Source: an uncultured Opitutales bacterium
GTDB lineage: Bacteria > Verrucomicrobiota > Verrucomicrobiia > Opitutales > Intestinicryptomonadaceae
Reading direction: 5' to 3'
Length of the DNA stretch: 22,763 nt
Assembly (NCBI GenBank): GCA_900546565.1
Contig: URDC01000029.1
Span: forward strand, 1 to 22,763
In this document: one piece after another, positions 5,819 through 14,332 of the stretch
Layout of the letters: the number at the start of each line of letters is the position of its first letter
Numbering within the stretch: position 1 is the first letter of the stretch
The notes under the pieces: generated by a model
What the model saw: the letters and a program-made list of their open reading frames with translations, nothing else
The model's database searches: none
Told to the model about the DNA's origin: nothing
Program-made: the position numbers and the translations under genes

Positions 5819-6709
5819 ATGAAAAGGATTATGAATTTCGTTTTGGCAGTTGCAGCCTGCGCACTGTGCGCCTGTGGCGGGTTGAAAAAATCGGGCTGCG
5901 GCGCAACCGCGTCCGATTTGCGTTCGGTTGTCGAGTCCGAAAAATCCCTCGTTGCGTTTTGGGATTTTTCCGAAAACGCGTCGGGCGCGGGCTACCCCGA
6001 TTTCCGCGGCAATTTCGCCTTGCGCGACGCAAACGCGAGCGTCAAGCGCGTTTCGGGCGACGGCGTTTTCGGTGCGGCGTGTCTGGAATTTAACGGCGAA
6101 AATTCCTACCTTGTCCTGCCCAAACAGGAGGTCGGCGCGCTCGACATCACAAAAAAAGTGACGGTTGTAGCGTGGGTGAAACGAGCCTCGGGCAAGCACA
6201 ACTGCTTTGTTGCGGGGCTTTGGAACGAGCATTCCGACGGCGGCAAACGCCAGTATGGACTGTTCGTTTCGCTGCCGTATTACAACGGCGCGGACAAAGT
6301 CTGCGGACACATTTCGAAGTCGGGCAAGGCGACTGCGCCGTTTCCGTATTCCATCGATTACAGCGCAAGCCCCGAAAAGGTCGAGGTCGGCAAATGGGTT
6401 CAGGTTGCAATGACATACGACGGACGCGAAATAAAGTCCTATGTCGACGGCAAATTCACGGCGTCGCAGCCCGAGCTAATCGAGCACACAAAAGGCTTTG
6501 CGGGCTACCCCGACGGGCTTGTGCAGCGCAAGAATCCGTATTATTTCCCCAACGGAATGGCGAGCAACGGCTCCGATTTTACAGTCGGCTCCGTGCTGCT
6601 AAAAAGCGGAATGGGAAACTTCTTCCACGGCAGAATAGCGGGAGTTGCAGTGTTTAACGACGTCGTCGACCCGTCGCGCTTCGTTCTGCCTTCGGGCGCA
6701 AACAAATAG
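5819..6709 (+). CDS. LamG / concanavalin A-like domain lipoprotein
   Basis: A 296-aa surface or periplasmic lipoprotein, probably carbohydrate- or protein-binding. The start at 5819 gives MKRIMNFVLAVAACALCACG: a short positive N-terminus, a hydrophobic core, and a lipobox VAAC (Cys14), with Cys19 as the other option. Starts further upstream would precede the signal with an unlikely hydrophobic lead, and the ATG at 5831 has a purine stretch too close to serve it. Residues about 44-285 match the LamG (Laminin_G_3) pattern: VAFWDFSEN at the first strand, FNGENSYLVLP, VTVVAWVKRAS, WVQVAMTYDGREIKSYVDG, and the closing FHGRIAGVAVFNDVV. No catalytic domain is attached. It lies between two terminators, so it is its own transcription unit. 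Its neighbour GH28-like gene suggests a role in glycan use, but that is inference. Confidence 0.8.
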   Translation: MKRIMNFVLAVAACALCACGGLKKSGCGATASDLRSVVESEKSLVAFWDFSENASGAGYPDFRGNFALRDANASVKRVSGDGVFGAACLEFNGENSYLVLPKQEVGALDITKKVTVVAWVKRASGKHNCFVAGLWNEHSDGGKRQYGLFVSLPYYNGADKVCGHISKSGKATAPFPYSIDYSASPEKVEVGKWVQVAMTYDGREIKSYVDGKFTASQPELIEHTKGFAGYPDGLVQRKNPYYFPNGMASNGSDFTVGSVLLKSGMGNFFHGRIAGVAVFNDVVDPSRFVLPSGANK

Positions 6710-6754
6710 CGCATATTTTTCGCCCGCACTCTCTCACATATTTCCCCCGCAATA

Positions 6755-6779
6755 GCCGCCCGCATAGGCGGCTTTTTTT
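6755..6779 (+). terminator. Intrinsic terminator after the LamG lipoprotein gene
   Basis: GCCGCC (6755-6760) pairs with GGCGGC (6767-6772) across CGCATA, followed by seven T (6773-6779). Confidence 0.88.
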
Positions 6780-6808
6780 GCGCATTTTCGCGCGGCTTTA
6801 AAAAGATG

Positions 6809-6836
6809 TTGCCATACGCGCCGATGTGTGTAATAA
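6809..6836 (+). promoter_or_regulatory. Candidate promoter for lysS
   Basis: TTGCCA (6809-6814) and TAATAA (6831-6836) are 16 bases apart, between the upstream terminator and the ATG at 6859. The -35 has 5 of 6 consensus bases; the -10 is poor. Confidence 0.35.
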
Positions 6837-6858
6837 AAGGCGAGAAACTTTTTACAAA

Positions 6859-8349
6859 ATGGGCGAAAACAAAAACGTAATTCAGGACAACAGCCACGAT
6901 TTGTGGGCGGTTCGCAAAGCAAAACTCGACAATATGCGCGCGGCGGGCTTCGACCCGTTCAGGGCGAATTGGAATCAGACGCACACAAGCAAAACGGCGA
7001 TTGAATCCTTCGACAACTCGCTCGAAGAGGGGCAGAATACCGAGCACGAAGTCTCGGTGGCGGGCAGGGTGCTGTTCTTCCGCCTCATGGGCAAGGCGAG
7101 CTTCCTGAAAGTGCTCGACCGCGACGGAATAATCCAGCTCTACGTCTCGCGCGACGGGCTTCCCGAGGGCGTCTATAACGACGACTTCAAAAAGAACCTC
7201 GACGTCGGCGACATCATAGGCGCAAAGGGCAAACTCTTCAAGACAAAGACAGGCGAAATCACCGTGCGCGTCAGCGACTATAAAATGCTCTGCAAAAGTA
7301 TGCGCCCGCTGCCCGAAAAATTCCACGGGCTCACCGACAGCGAACAGATTTACCGCCAACGCTACCTCGACCTCATCACGAATCAGGATTCGCGCAAACG
7401 CTTCAAAATGCGCAGCGCAATTATCCGCGAAATCCGCCAGTTCTTCTGGGAGCGCGACTTCACCGAAGTCGAGACGCCCGTGCTCCACGGCGTCGCGGGC
7501 GGCGCGGCGGCGCGTCCTTTCACGACGCACTTCAACGCGCTCGATTGCCAGTTCTACCTTCGAATCGCCCTCGAACTCTATTTGAAGCGAATGCTCATCG
7601 GCGGCTTCGACAGGGTTTTCGAAATGGGGCGCGTCTTCCGCAACGAGGGGTTGGACAGAAAACACAATCCCGAATTTACAATGCTCGAAGTCTATCAGGC
7701 GTATTCCGACCACGAGGGAATGATGGAACTTGTGCGCTCGCTTTTTATGCGCCTCTGCGAGCGCGTCTTGGGCACGACTTCAATTCCACGCGCCGATGGC
7801 GGCACAATCGAGCTCGGCGGCGAGTGGCGCAAGGCGGACTACCGCGACTTGGTCATCGAAGCTTCGGGCGACAAAGACTGGTTTAAGCGTTCGCGCGAGG
7901 AAAAACTCGCCGCCTGCGAAAAACTCGGCATTCAGGTAGACCCCACTTTGGAGGATTACGAAATCACCGAAAACGTCTACGGCAAACTCGTCGAGCCCAA
8001 CCTAATCCAGCCCACATTCGTAATGCACATTCCCAAGGAATTGTGCCCGCTTGCAAAACTCAATAAGGAAGACCCGACCGTTCTCGACGTTTTCGAACTG
8101 TGTATCAACGGTCAGGAAATCGCCCCCGCATACTCCGAGCAGAACGACCCGTTCATTCAACGCCAGATGTTCGAGGCGCAAGTCGGCGAGGAAAAACAGA
8201 ATCTGGACGAAGACTTCCTCGTGGCGATGGAACACGGTATGCCCCCCGCGGGCGGTATGGGTATCGGCATCGACCGCCTCGTGATTTTGCTCACGAGTGC
8301 CGCAAATATCCGCGACACAATCCTGTTCCCGTCATTGCGCCCCGAATAG
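6859..8349 (+). CDS. lysS: Lysyl-tRNA synthetase, class II
   Basis: Charges tRNA-Lys with lysine in the cytoplasm. At 496 aa the length is normal for bacterial class II LysRS. The N-terminal OB-fold anticodon-binding domain covers residues about 60-150 (VAGRVLFFRLMGKASFLKVLDRDG). Class II motif 1 lies around residues 190-210, motif 2 is FRNEGLDRKHNPEFTMLE at about 260-277, and motif 3 is GGMGIGIDRLVILL at about 465-478. The family's PxFVxxxPKExxPLAK segment appears near 385-400, with Cys in place of the usual Ser before PLAK. The ATG at 6859 is preferred over the in-frame GTG at 6826 because it begins where the family begins, though no ribosome-binding site precedes it. The Lol permease gene follows after 54 bases on the same strand, so the three genes may share a transcript. 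Confidence 0.97.
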   Translation: MGENKNVIQDNSHDLWAVRKAKLDNMRAAGFDPFRANWNQTHTSKTAIESFDNSLEEGQNTEHEVSVAGRVLFFRLMGKASFLKVLDRDGIIQLYVSRDGLPEGVYNDDFKKNLDVGDIIGAKGKLFKTKTGEITVRVSDYKMLCKSMRPLPEKFHGLTDSEQIYRQRYLDLITNQDSRKRFKMRSAIIREIRQFFWERDFTEVETPVLHGVAGGAAARPFTTHFNALDCQFYLRIALELYLKRMLIGGFDRVFEMGRVFRNEGLDRKHNPEFTMLEVYQAYSDHEGMMELVRSLFMRLCERVLGTTSIPRADGGTIELGGEWRKADYRDLVIEASGDKDWFKRSREEKLAACEKLGIQVDPTLEDYEITENVYGKLVEPNLIQPTFVMHIPKELCPLAKLNKEDPTVLDVFELCINGQEIAPAYSEQNDPFIQRQMFEAQVGEEKQNLDEDFLVAMEHGMPPAGGMGIGIDRLVILLTSAANIRDTILFPSLRPE

Positions 8350-8403
8350 GCGCAACGCGCGCAACGCCATGCCGACACCGACACGCAACACGCATAAAAC
8401 AAA

Positions 8404-9630
8404 ATGCCTTGGTGGTTGTATATAGCCCTGAAACAGCTTTTCCCCAGCGGAAAGGTTGTTTCGTTTTTCGCGGCGGTTTCGGTGCTCGGCGTCGCGCTCG
8501 GCATACTCGGACTTTTCGGCACGCAGAGCGTGATGAACGGCTTCCACGCCCAAATAGGCGAGAAACTGCGCGACACTTCCGGCGACATCATCATACGCAA
8601 TTACGGCTCGCCCATCTACAACGCCGATAAAATCTGCAAACGCCTTTCGGAGTTCGCCGAAATCGCCGCAGTCGAGCGCGTCTCGAACGGCCCGGTTATG
8701 ATGATGTCGCGCAACGTCCCGATTTTCCCGATGCTTCGCAGCTACGACACCGTCCGCGGCACGTCGGCAATTCCGTTCGAAAAAAAGGGCTTCGTCAAAA
8801 TGGGCACAGTTGCCGACCTCGACGACGACTCCATAATAATCGGCTCGCGCCTCGCGGGAATCAACGGAATTTCCGTCGGCGATACCGTCGAAATTTTCGC
8901 GCCCACAATGCTCGACCGCATAAAGAAGGACGAAGTTCCGATGCCCGCGCGGCTCGAAGTAGTCGGCTTGCTCAATACCGATTATTCGGAAGTCGACGCA
9001 AACGTCGCCCTCGTCTCGCTGCGGCGTATGTCCGACCTCTACAATCTCGGCGTCGGCGTCCATTCAATCGTCCTGCGCCTCAAAGAGGGCGTCGATTGCG
9101 AAACGTTCGCGCAAAAACTGCGCGCTTCGGGCGTCTGCCCATACAGAATTTCAACGTGGCTCACGGCAAACGAGGGCTTTTTGCGCGTCATAAAAATGGA
9201 AAAAGTAATGATGTCGCTGATAATCTTCCTGATTATCATCGTGGCGTCGTTTTCCATCTGCATTTCGCTCTACACTTCCGTCCTGCGCAAAACGCGCGAA
9301 ATCGGACTCGTCGGCGCAATGGGCGCGCGCCCGTGGCAGATTGCGCTGACATACTGCTTTCAGGGCTTCGTCATCGGCGTTTTGGGTTCGGTTTTCGGAA
9401 TCTGCTTTACAGTCGCGCTCCTGCATTTCAGGGAGACACTCGTCGAAATAATCGTCGGTAGGGAGTCGCTTATCGAGTTCTACCATTTCGCGCGTTTGCC
9501 CGTCAAATACGAGTTCGCCGACGCATTCCGCGCCTGCGTTTTTGCGATAACACTTTGCACTGTCGCGGGCTTTTTCCCCGCAGTCCGCGCCGCGCGGCTT
9601 AAAATATCGGAGGCCATGCGCAATGAGTAG
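8404..9630 (+). CDS. lolC: LolC/LolE-type lipoprotein-releasing permease (FtsX family)
   Basis: Inner-membrane subunit of the ABC machine that releases outer-membrane lipoproteins to the LolA carrier. Its 408 aa show the family layout: one transmembrane helix at about 20-40, a large periplasmic domain of about 41-268, then three helices at about 271-292, 318-342 and 373-395. The cytoplasmic coupling segment RKTREIGLVGAMGA after helix 2 is the FtsX/LolCE hallmark, and SVMNGFHAQIGEKLRDTSGDI after helix 1 is typical of LolC/E. Only one permease gene is present here, so it may work as a homodimer (LolF-like) or pair with a LolE elsewhere. The end overlaps the ATPase gene by 8 bases. The presence of Lol genes argues for a diderm envelope and fits the lipoproteins encoded upstream. 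Confidence 0.88.
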   Translation: MPWWLYIALKQLFPSGKVVSFFAAVSVLGVALGILGLFGTQSVMNGFHAQIGEKLRDTSGDIIIRNYGSPIYNADKICKRLSEFAEIAAVERVSNGPVMMMSRNVPIFPMLRSYDTVRGTSAIPFEKKGFVKMGTVADLDDDSIIIGSRLAGINGISVGDTVEIFAPTMLDRIKKDEVPMPARLEVVGLLNTDYSEVDANVALVSLRRMSDLYNLGVGVHSIVLRLKEGVDCETFAQKLRASGVCPYRISTWLTANEGFLRVIKMEKVMMSLIIFLIIIVASFSICISLYTSVLRKTREIGLVGAMGARPWQIALTYCFQGFVIGVLGSVFGICFTVALLHFRETLVEIIVGRESLIEFYHFARLPVKYEFADAFRACVFAITLCTVAGFFPAVRAARLKISEAMRNE

Positions 9631-10345
9631 TCCCGAAACAAAAAATCCCGCCGATTCCGCAAAGCGCGAGGTCTTGTCGGCATTGAACGTGCGCAAAGTT
9701 TTCAAGTCCCCCGACGGCTCGGCAATCGAAGTCCTAAAAGACGCCTCGCTTTCAATCGCATCGGGCGAAAGCGTCTCTTTGCGCGGCGAGAGCGGCGCGG
9801 GCAAGACCACCTTTATGAACATAATTTCGGGGCTCGAAACCCCGACTTCGGGCGAAGTCCTGTGGCACGGCAGGCGCGTCGACAACCTTTCAAACACCGC
9901 GCAGGCAAAGGTTCGCGCGGGGTTTATGGGGTTCGTCTTTCAGCAGTATTGCCTCGTTCCCGAACTTACCGCGCTCGAAAATGTCCTGCTCGGTTGCCGA
10001 ATCTTGGGGCGCAGCGCGTCGAAACACAGGGCGGCGGCCCGCGAACTTCTCGCCCGCGTCGGCTTGGGCGACAGAACCGATTACCTGCCCAATAAAATGT
10101 CGGGCGGCGAACGCCAGCGCGTTGCAATAGCCCGCGCAATATTGAATTCCCCGTCGATTATCTTGGCGGACGAACCCACGGGAAACCTCGACGAATCAAC
10201 CGCGGAGTCCGTAATGGATATGCTGCTCGGGCTTTGCAAAGACGGCGGAGTTTCGCTTTTGCTCATCACCCATAACCCCGAGTTCGCAAAAATTACCGAT
10301 CGCGAAGTTTTCCTCACTCAGGGCGGAATCCTGCAACTGCGTTAG
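9623..10345 (+). CDS. lolD: LolD-type ABC ATPase of the lipoprotein-releasing system
   Basis: Energises the permease encoded just upstream. All ABC motifs are present in 240 aa: Walker A GESGAGKTT (55-63), Q-loop FQQ (106-108) followed by YCLVPELTALENV, signature MSGGERQR (159-166, Met for the usual Leu), Walker B IILADEPTGNLD (179-190), and the switch His at about 217 (LITHNPE). The FQxxxLxPxxTALENV block is typical of the MacB/LolD group. The ATG overlaps the last codons of the permease gene by 8 bases, which points to translational coupling and a one-to-one complex. The first 20 residues are a non-conserved tail. Distinguishing LolD from MacB-type ATPases rests on the partner gene, which lacks the MacB architecture. 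Confidence 0.9.
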   Translation: MSSPETKNPADSAKREVLSALNVRKVFKSPDGSAIEVLKDASLSIASGESVSLRGESGAGKTTFMNIISGLETPTSGEVLWHGRRVDNLSNTAQAKVRAGFMGFVFQQYCLVPELTALENVLLGCRILGRSASKHRAAARELLARVGLGDRTDYLPNKMSGGERQRVAIARAILNSPSIILADEPTGNLDESTAESVMDMLLGLCKDGGVSLLLITHNPEFAKITDREVFLTQGGILQLR

Positions 10346-10381
10346 CGAATTTTTCCGCTTAGCTTTGGGGGGGCAGGTGGA

Positions 10382-10708
10382 TTAGGGGTATTTATTTGCC
10401 TTCTTTACGGCTTCGGCGGCGGCTTTGTCCATATCGGCTCTCTTTAATTTTTTATCCCAACGCCTGTCAAGTTCCATGTCGCGCTCCTTCATTTTCCGCT
10501 TGTATTCGGCCTCCTCTTCGGGCGTGGCGTCGTCGCGCCCGAGCGAGTATTCCTCCGAGACCAGAACAATCTTGTCCCTGTCGACTTTGTATGTCCGAAT
10601 CACAATGCCCTGATATATCGAAGAGTCGGGGCCGATTGTCACGGCTTTCCACTTGTCAATATATTCTTTGACTTTTTCTGCATCATAAATTCCGCTATAA
10701 TATTTCAT
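10382..10708 (-). CDS. Hypothetical protein, 108 aa, possibly 5'-truncated
   Basis: I do not recognise the family. From the ATG at 10708 the product has a short mixed domain (residues 1-55, with IYQGIVIRTYKVDRDKIVLVSEEYS looking like paired beta strands) and then a long, highly charged C-terminal helix (about 60-108, EEEAEYKRKMKERDMELDRRW), likely a coiled coil. There is no signal peptide from this start. The frame stays open upstream and the codons just before the ATG (PPETREQADYW) look as protein-like as the gene itself, yet they run into the 3' end of queC and contain no other start codon. It may therefore be the remnant of a longer gene, or use an unusual start. It follows queC by 47 bases on the same strand and converges on lolD. 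Confidence 0.5.
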   Translation of the reverse strand: MKYYSGIYDAEKVKEYIDKWKAVTIGPDSSIYQGIVIRTYKVDRDKIVLVSEEYSLGRDDATPEEEAEYKRKMKERDMELDRRWDKKLKRADMDKAAAEAVKKANKYP

Positions 10709-10755
10709 CCAATAGTCGGCTTGTTCGCGGGTTTCGGGCGGATTTGCGGTCGGGA

Positions 10756-11409
10756 TTAGGCGAGGTATTTTGTCGGGTCGGCGACTCCCGCGAGGGCGAA
10801 CGCCTCGCGGCGTTCGGTGCACGTTCCGCATGTTCCGCAATGGATTTCTCCGCCCTTGTAGCACGACCAGGTGAGCGAAAAATCTACGCCCAATTCCGCG
10901 CCGAGCTCTACAATCTCCGCCTTTGTCATACCGACGAACGGGCGCAAAAGTTTTATTGGCTCGTAGTGGCACAACGCCAAAACGCCGTCGAGCGCGTCGG
11001 CGAACTCGGGGCGGCAGTCGGGGTATATGGCGTGGTCGCCCGCGTGCGCCGCGTAGGCGACTTCGTTCGCCCCTACTGCAATGGCGCGGGCTGCGGCGAC
11101 GGAAATCATAATCATATTCCGGTTGGGGACGACGGTACTTTTCATCGACTCCTCTCGATAGCCGCCGTCGGGGACGGCTTCGGAATCGTTTGTGAGCGAG
11201 CAGTCGCCGAAGAGCGGTTTGAGCGAAGTCAAGTCCGCCACCTCGAAGGGCACGCCCAGCTTGCGGCAGTTTGTCTTTGCGTATTCAAGCTCCTTTTTGT
11301 GCTTCTGCCCGTAGTCGACAAGCAGAGCCGCCTGCGCCTTGCCCTCGCGCTTCAACAGGTGCAACAGAACGGTGGAATCGAGACCTCCCGAATAAACAAT
11401 AAGTGCCAT
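10756..11409 (-). CDS. queC: 7-cyano-7-deazaguanine synthase
   Basis: Converts 7-carboxy-7-deazaguanine to preQ0 with ATP and ammonia, a step on the way to queuosine. The start at 11409 gives MALIVYSGGLDSTVLL, placing the PP-loop SGGLDS at residues 7-12 as in the family; the frame is open further upstream but would add a non-family tail. STVVPNRNMIMISVAAARA (about 91-109) and the CHYEPIKLLRPF region are standard QueC blocks. The zinc site is complete: Cys183, Cys191, Cys194 and Cys197 in the CYKGGEIHCGTCGTC segment. At 217 aa the length is normal. No queD, queE or queF is beside it, and no preQ1 riboswitch is apparent in the 85-base gap to the divergent gspL-like gene. Confidence 0.95.
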   Translation of the reverse strand: MALIVYSGGLDSTVLLHLLKREGKAQAALLVDYGQKHKKELEYAKTNCRKLGVPFEVADLTSLKPLFGDCSLTNDSEAVPDGGYREESMKSTVVPNRNMIMISVAAARAIAVGANEVAYAAHAGDHAIYPDCRPEFADALDGVLALCHYEPIKLLRPFVGMTKAEIVELGAELGVDFSLTWSCYKGGEIHCGTCGTCTERREAFALAGVADPTKYLA

Positions 11410-11481
11410 ATCGGGATAATTTGGTTGATTTTTCCGCGCTTTCAACAATAAATTCGGAAACTTATTTCGATTTTCAGCGTT

Positions 11482-11487
11482 TATAAA
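11482..11487 (+). promoter_or_regulatory. Candidate -10 box for the gspL-like gene (leaderless start possible)
   Basis: TATAAA sits 7 bases before the ATG at 11495. If used as a -10, transcription would begin at or within a base or two of the start codon. No matching -35 is clear. Confidence 0.3.
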
Positions 11488-11494
11488 ATAAAAT

Positions 11495-12580
11495 ATGTCG
11501 GTAATTTTGGTCGAAGACAGTCGGGTTTTTGCGTCGGTTATTGCGTTTGAGCGGGATTTTTCCGACGCCGACGCGCAGGCTGCTGCGCGGACGCTTGCGG
11601 AGCTTTCGCCGCTTTGCGCGGGGGTGGATATGCTTTCGGCATGTGCGCGCAAAGGAGGGACAATTCTTGCGTATGCGGCTTTGCCGGATTCGGTTTTCGG
11701 CGGAATTTCCCGCGAAGAGCTCGACCGCGCCCGGCTTGTTATGCCCGCCTCGGCATTGCTTGCGGCTGCGGATTTTGACGGCGTTGTAGCTCTCGTTTAC
11801 GGCGGCGGCGTGTGTGTTGCGAAGTTCGAAAACGGCGGATTTGCGAATGCGGGCGCGTGTGCGGTCGAAGACGGCGACATTTCCGCTGCGGTGCGCGGGG
11901 CGTTCGAGCTTGCCGAATTGGGCGGCGGCGAGGAAACGCCCGCGTCGGTTGCCGTCTACAAAGTCGAATCGGTCGGCATTTTGCGCGGAACACTCGCGGC
12001 GGAGTTGGCGCGTATCGGCGCAGACGGCGAGGTTTTGGAGCGCGTGAGCATCGCGAAAAAAGTAAGGCATTTTGCGTCCGCCGAGTTGCGCGATTCGGAG
12101 ATGTTAAAGAGTGCGAAAAAATCGCGTTTTGCCCGCGCCTTTTGCGTCGGAGCGATAGGCGCGTATGCGCTTTGCGCGTTTTCTTTGGCCGCGCTCGGAG
12201 CGTATCTTTTGTGTGAAAATGCCCGGTTAGAGCGCGTTTCGGCGGAGCTTTCGAAGCTCGAACCCGCCGCGGCGCGCGTCGAGGCGATGGCGGCGGAGGC
12301 GGCAAAGCTTGCTGATTTGGCGGGTGCGGCGGCGCGTCCAGTCGAGACGCTTGCGGCGTTGAACGCGCTGCGCCCCGACGGCGTAGTCTTTGAAAAACTC
12401 GCGCGCGAGGGCGGCGGCGCGATTTCGGTTTCGGGCAGGGCGGACTCGATTGTCGATGTCAAAAATTTTACCGACGCGCTCAATGATTCGGAAAAATACT
12501 CGGCTAAGATGTCGGGAGATACCGTGCGCGGCAAGACGCGCTTTACGGTGTCGATTGTCGCGAAAGGGGGAGGAAAATGA
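11495..12580 (+). CDS. gspL: GspL-like (PilM/PilN-type) type II secretion inner-membrane protein
   Basis: Probable bitopic platform protein of the type II secretion system, which links the cytoplasmic ATPase to the pseudopilus assembly. The 361 aa have the GspL plan: a cytoplasmic domain of about 1-205, one transmembrane helix at about 214-240 (FCVGAIGAYALCAFSLAALG), a short Ala/Glu-rich coiled coil (about 241-285, ELSKLEPAAARVEAMAAEAA), and a small alpha/beta periplasmic domain (about 290-361) of the PilN ferredoxin-like kind. The primary sequence is divergent and I rely on architecture and on the overlapping gspM-like partner. It is divergent from queC. Start ATG at 11495 has no ribosome-binding site. 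The alternative reading is a type IV pilus PilM-PilN-like fusion. Confidence 0.6.
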   Translation: MSVILVEDSRVFASVIAFERDFSDADAQAAARTLAELSPLCAGVDMLSACARKGGTILAYAALPDSVFGGISREELDRARLVMPASALLAAADFDGVVALVYGGGVCVAKFENGGFANAGACAVEDGDISAAVRGAFELAELGGGEETPASVAVYKVESVGILRGTLAAELARIGADGEVLERVSIAKKVRHFASAELRDSEMLKSAKKSRFARAFCVGAIGAYALCAFSLAALGAYLLCENARLERVSAELSKLEPAAARVEAMAAEAAKLADLAGAAARPVETLAALNALRPDGVVFEKLAREGGGAISVSGRADSIVDVKNFTDALNDSEKYSAKMSGDTVRGKTRFTVSIVAKGGGK

Positions 12581-13116
12581 GACTTTTCGAAAATCCGAAA
12601 ATTTCTGCGGCGCGCTGGCTTGCGGCGCGGACAAAGCGTGAAAGGCGGATGCTTGCGGGCGTGCTTTTGTGCGCGTTGCTTGTGGCGGCGTTTGCCGAAT
12701 TTTCGCGTTTGGGCGAGCTAAACGCCCTTTCGGCGGATTGCTCGGCGCGGCTAACCCGCGCCAATGCCGCGCTCGATATGGAAAGCGTGATTGCCGCGCG
12801 GCTCAAAAAACATTCGGCGGCAGTCGACCGCGCCGCGGCGTTCGACGCGGAAAAATTGCAGATAGCAGTCGAGAATGCGGCGCGGGGCTCGGGTGCGGAT
12901 TACTCGCTTTCGCGCGTTTCGGAGGGAGTTTTCGGCGGATTTAAAATTTCGAAAATCGAGCTTTCGACGACCGCGCAGCCGCTTGAAAGGCTTGCCGCGC
13001 TCGAAGCTGCCCTGCGCGGGCTCGAGCCGCAGGCGCGCATTCTCGACTGGGTTGTAGTTGGCGACCGAAACGGCAACGCGTCGGTGCGTTACACAATCGC
13101 AGCCGTTAAATTTTAG
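12577..13116 (+). CDS. gspM: GspM-like type II secretion inner-membrane protein
   Basis: Probable partner of the GspL-like protein. The start codon overlaps the upstream stop (ATGA), a sign of coupled translation. The 179 aa comprise a basic cytoplasmic tail (RTKRERRMLAG), one transmembrane helix at about 25-42, a helical stretch of about 45-100, and an alpha/beta domain (about 100-179) ending in a strand that reads ASVRYTIAAVKF. The GspM family is short, bitopic and poorly conserved, and the sequence WLAARTKRERRML before the helix resembles the usual GspM lead-in (W-x-x-R-x-x-R-E-R). PilO-like proteins share this plan, so the T2SS label depends on the pseudopilin genes 2.6 kb downstream. Confidence 0.62.
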   Translation: MRLFENPKISAARWLAARTKRERRMLAGVLLCALLVAAFAEFSRLGELNALSADCSARLTRANAALDMESVIAARLKKHSAAVDRAAAFDAEKLQIAVENAARGSGADYSLSRVSEGVFGGFKISKIELSTTAQPLERLAALEAALRGLEPQARILDWVVVGDRNGNASVRYTIAAVKF

Positions 13117-13274
13117 GCTTTGCTCTCTGGCGGGGGCTGTTTGCGCCCGCTTCGGTTTTGTGTTTGCATTTGCGAGTGTAGGGGTGTGCCGATTTTGTTT
13201 TGCGCGTGTGCGCAAATTCCTGATGCGCATTTTCCGTTTTTTGAATTTTAGATTTTTTCAAAAATTTCGGGCGC

Positions 13275-13310
13275 AAAAAAACGGCGCGTTATGTCGCGCC
13301 GATTTTTTTT
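13275..13310. terminator. Bidirectional intrinsic terminator between gspM and nadA
   Basis: CGGCGCG (13282-13288) pairs with CGCGCCG (13295-13301) across TTATGT. Eight T follow on the plus strand (13303-13310), and a run of seven A precedes it (13275-13281), which gives a T-run on the minus strand. The two genes converge here. Confidence 0.9.
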
Positions 13311-13363
13311 GAAGTTTTGTGAATGTGTTTTATGCTTTTTTGCAACGCCGCATTCGGCTCGGG

Positions 13364-14332
13364 CTACTTCGACATTTCGAGCATTCTCTCAATCGGCGCA
13401 AGCGCGTTTTTTATAATTTCTGCGTCGAGCTCGATTTTCGGTTCGAGGTTTTCGAGCGCGGCAAGCAGTTTTTCGGGCGTGTTCATCAGCATATTCTTGC
13501 AGTGTTGCGCCATTCTGCCCGATGCCGTCGCGGCGACGAATGTCTTGTCGGGAACTTCGCGGCGCAGGCGGTGAATCATTTCGACAACCGTCGCGACGAT
13601 AATCGTGTCGGCGGGGGTGGACTTGCAAAAGGCAATCATTTTTTCGGTGCTGCAAACGCAGTCGCAAACGTCGCGGGCGGCCTTGGGCATTTCGGGGTGT
13701 CCGATTATGGGCGCGTTGGGGAATGCCGCTTTGAGGTCGGCGAGCTCCTGCGCCTTATATTGAGTATGCGCCCAGCAGTAACCGTTCCACAGAATCATAT
13801 CGCGTCCGGTTTGCTCGATAATCCAAGAGCCGAGGTTTTGGTCGGGGCAGAAGATGATTTCGCGGTCGGCGGGAATTTGCTTTACGATGTCGAGCGCGTT
13901 GCCGCTGGTGCAGATGATGTCGCTGAGCGTCTTGACTTTCGCGCTGCAATTTATGTAGGAGATTACGAGCGCGTCGGGGTGCTTTTTCTTGAAGATGGCA
14001 AGCTCGATGGGGTCGCAAAGCTCTTCGAGTGTGCAGCCCGCGGCGTGGTCGGGCAGGACGACCGTCTTTGTCGGATTGAGGATTTTCGCGGTCTCCGCCA
14101 TAAAATCGACGCCCGCGAACGCGATTACGTCGGCGTCGGTTTTCTTCGCCTGACGCGACAACCCGAGCGAGTCGCCCACATAGTCGGCAACCTGCTGGAT
14201 TTCTTCGCACACGTAATTATGCGCCAAAATAACGGCGTTGCGGCGTTTTTTGGCTTCGAGAATCCTTTGCTGTATCTCGGAGAGCCCTTTTTTCGGGCAT
14301 CTGTTAAGAGGCGGAAATACTATCGCTTGCAT
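13364..14332 (-). CDS. nadA: Quinolinate synthase A
   Basis: Condenses iminoaspartate with dihydroxyacetone phosphate to quinolinate in de novo NAD synthesis, using an oxygen-sensitive [4Fe-4S] cluster. The 322 aa show family blocks in order: VILAHNYVCEEIQQVADYVGDSLGLSRQA (about 34-62), VDFMAETAKIL (75-85), HAAGC (96-100), ISYINCSA, WNGYCWAH (182-189) and the C-terminal NMLMNTPEKLLAALE. Cys100, Cys186 and Cys278 are placed as the three cluster ligands. Start ATG at 14332 has an A-rich leader with no ribosome-binding site. nadB and nadC are not nearby. An intact cluster enzyme fits an anaerobic host. Confidence 0.96.
   Translation of the reverse strand: MQAIVFPPLNRCPKKGLSEIQQRILEAKKRRNAVILAHNYVCEEIQQVADYVGDSLGLSRQAKKTDADVIAFAGVDFMAETAKILNPTKTVVLPDHAAGCTLEELCDPIELAIFKKKHPDALVISYINCSAKVKTLSDIICTSGNALDIVKQIPADREIIFCPDQNLGSWIIEQTGRDMILWNGYCWAHTQYKAQELADLKAAFPNAPIIGHPEMPKAARDVCDCVCSTEKMIAFCKSTPADTIIVATVVEMIHRLRREVPDKTFVAATASGRMAQHCKNMLMNTPEKLLAALENLEPKIELDAEIIKNALAPIERMLEMSK

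Noticed and set aside
6541..7713. 390-codon minus-strand frame
   Set aside because: It is antisense to lysS and to the end of the LamG gene.
11410..11494. preQ1 riboswitch before queC
   Set aside because: The 85-base gap shows no H-type pseudoknot pattern that I could identify, and it is shared with the divergent gspL-like start.
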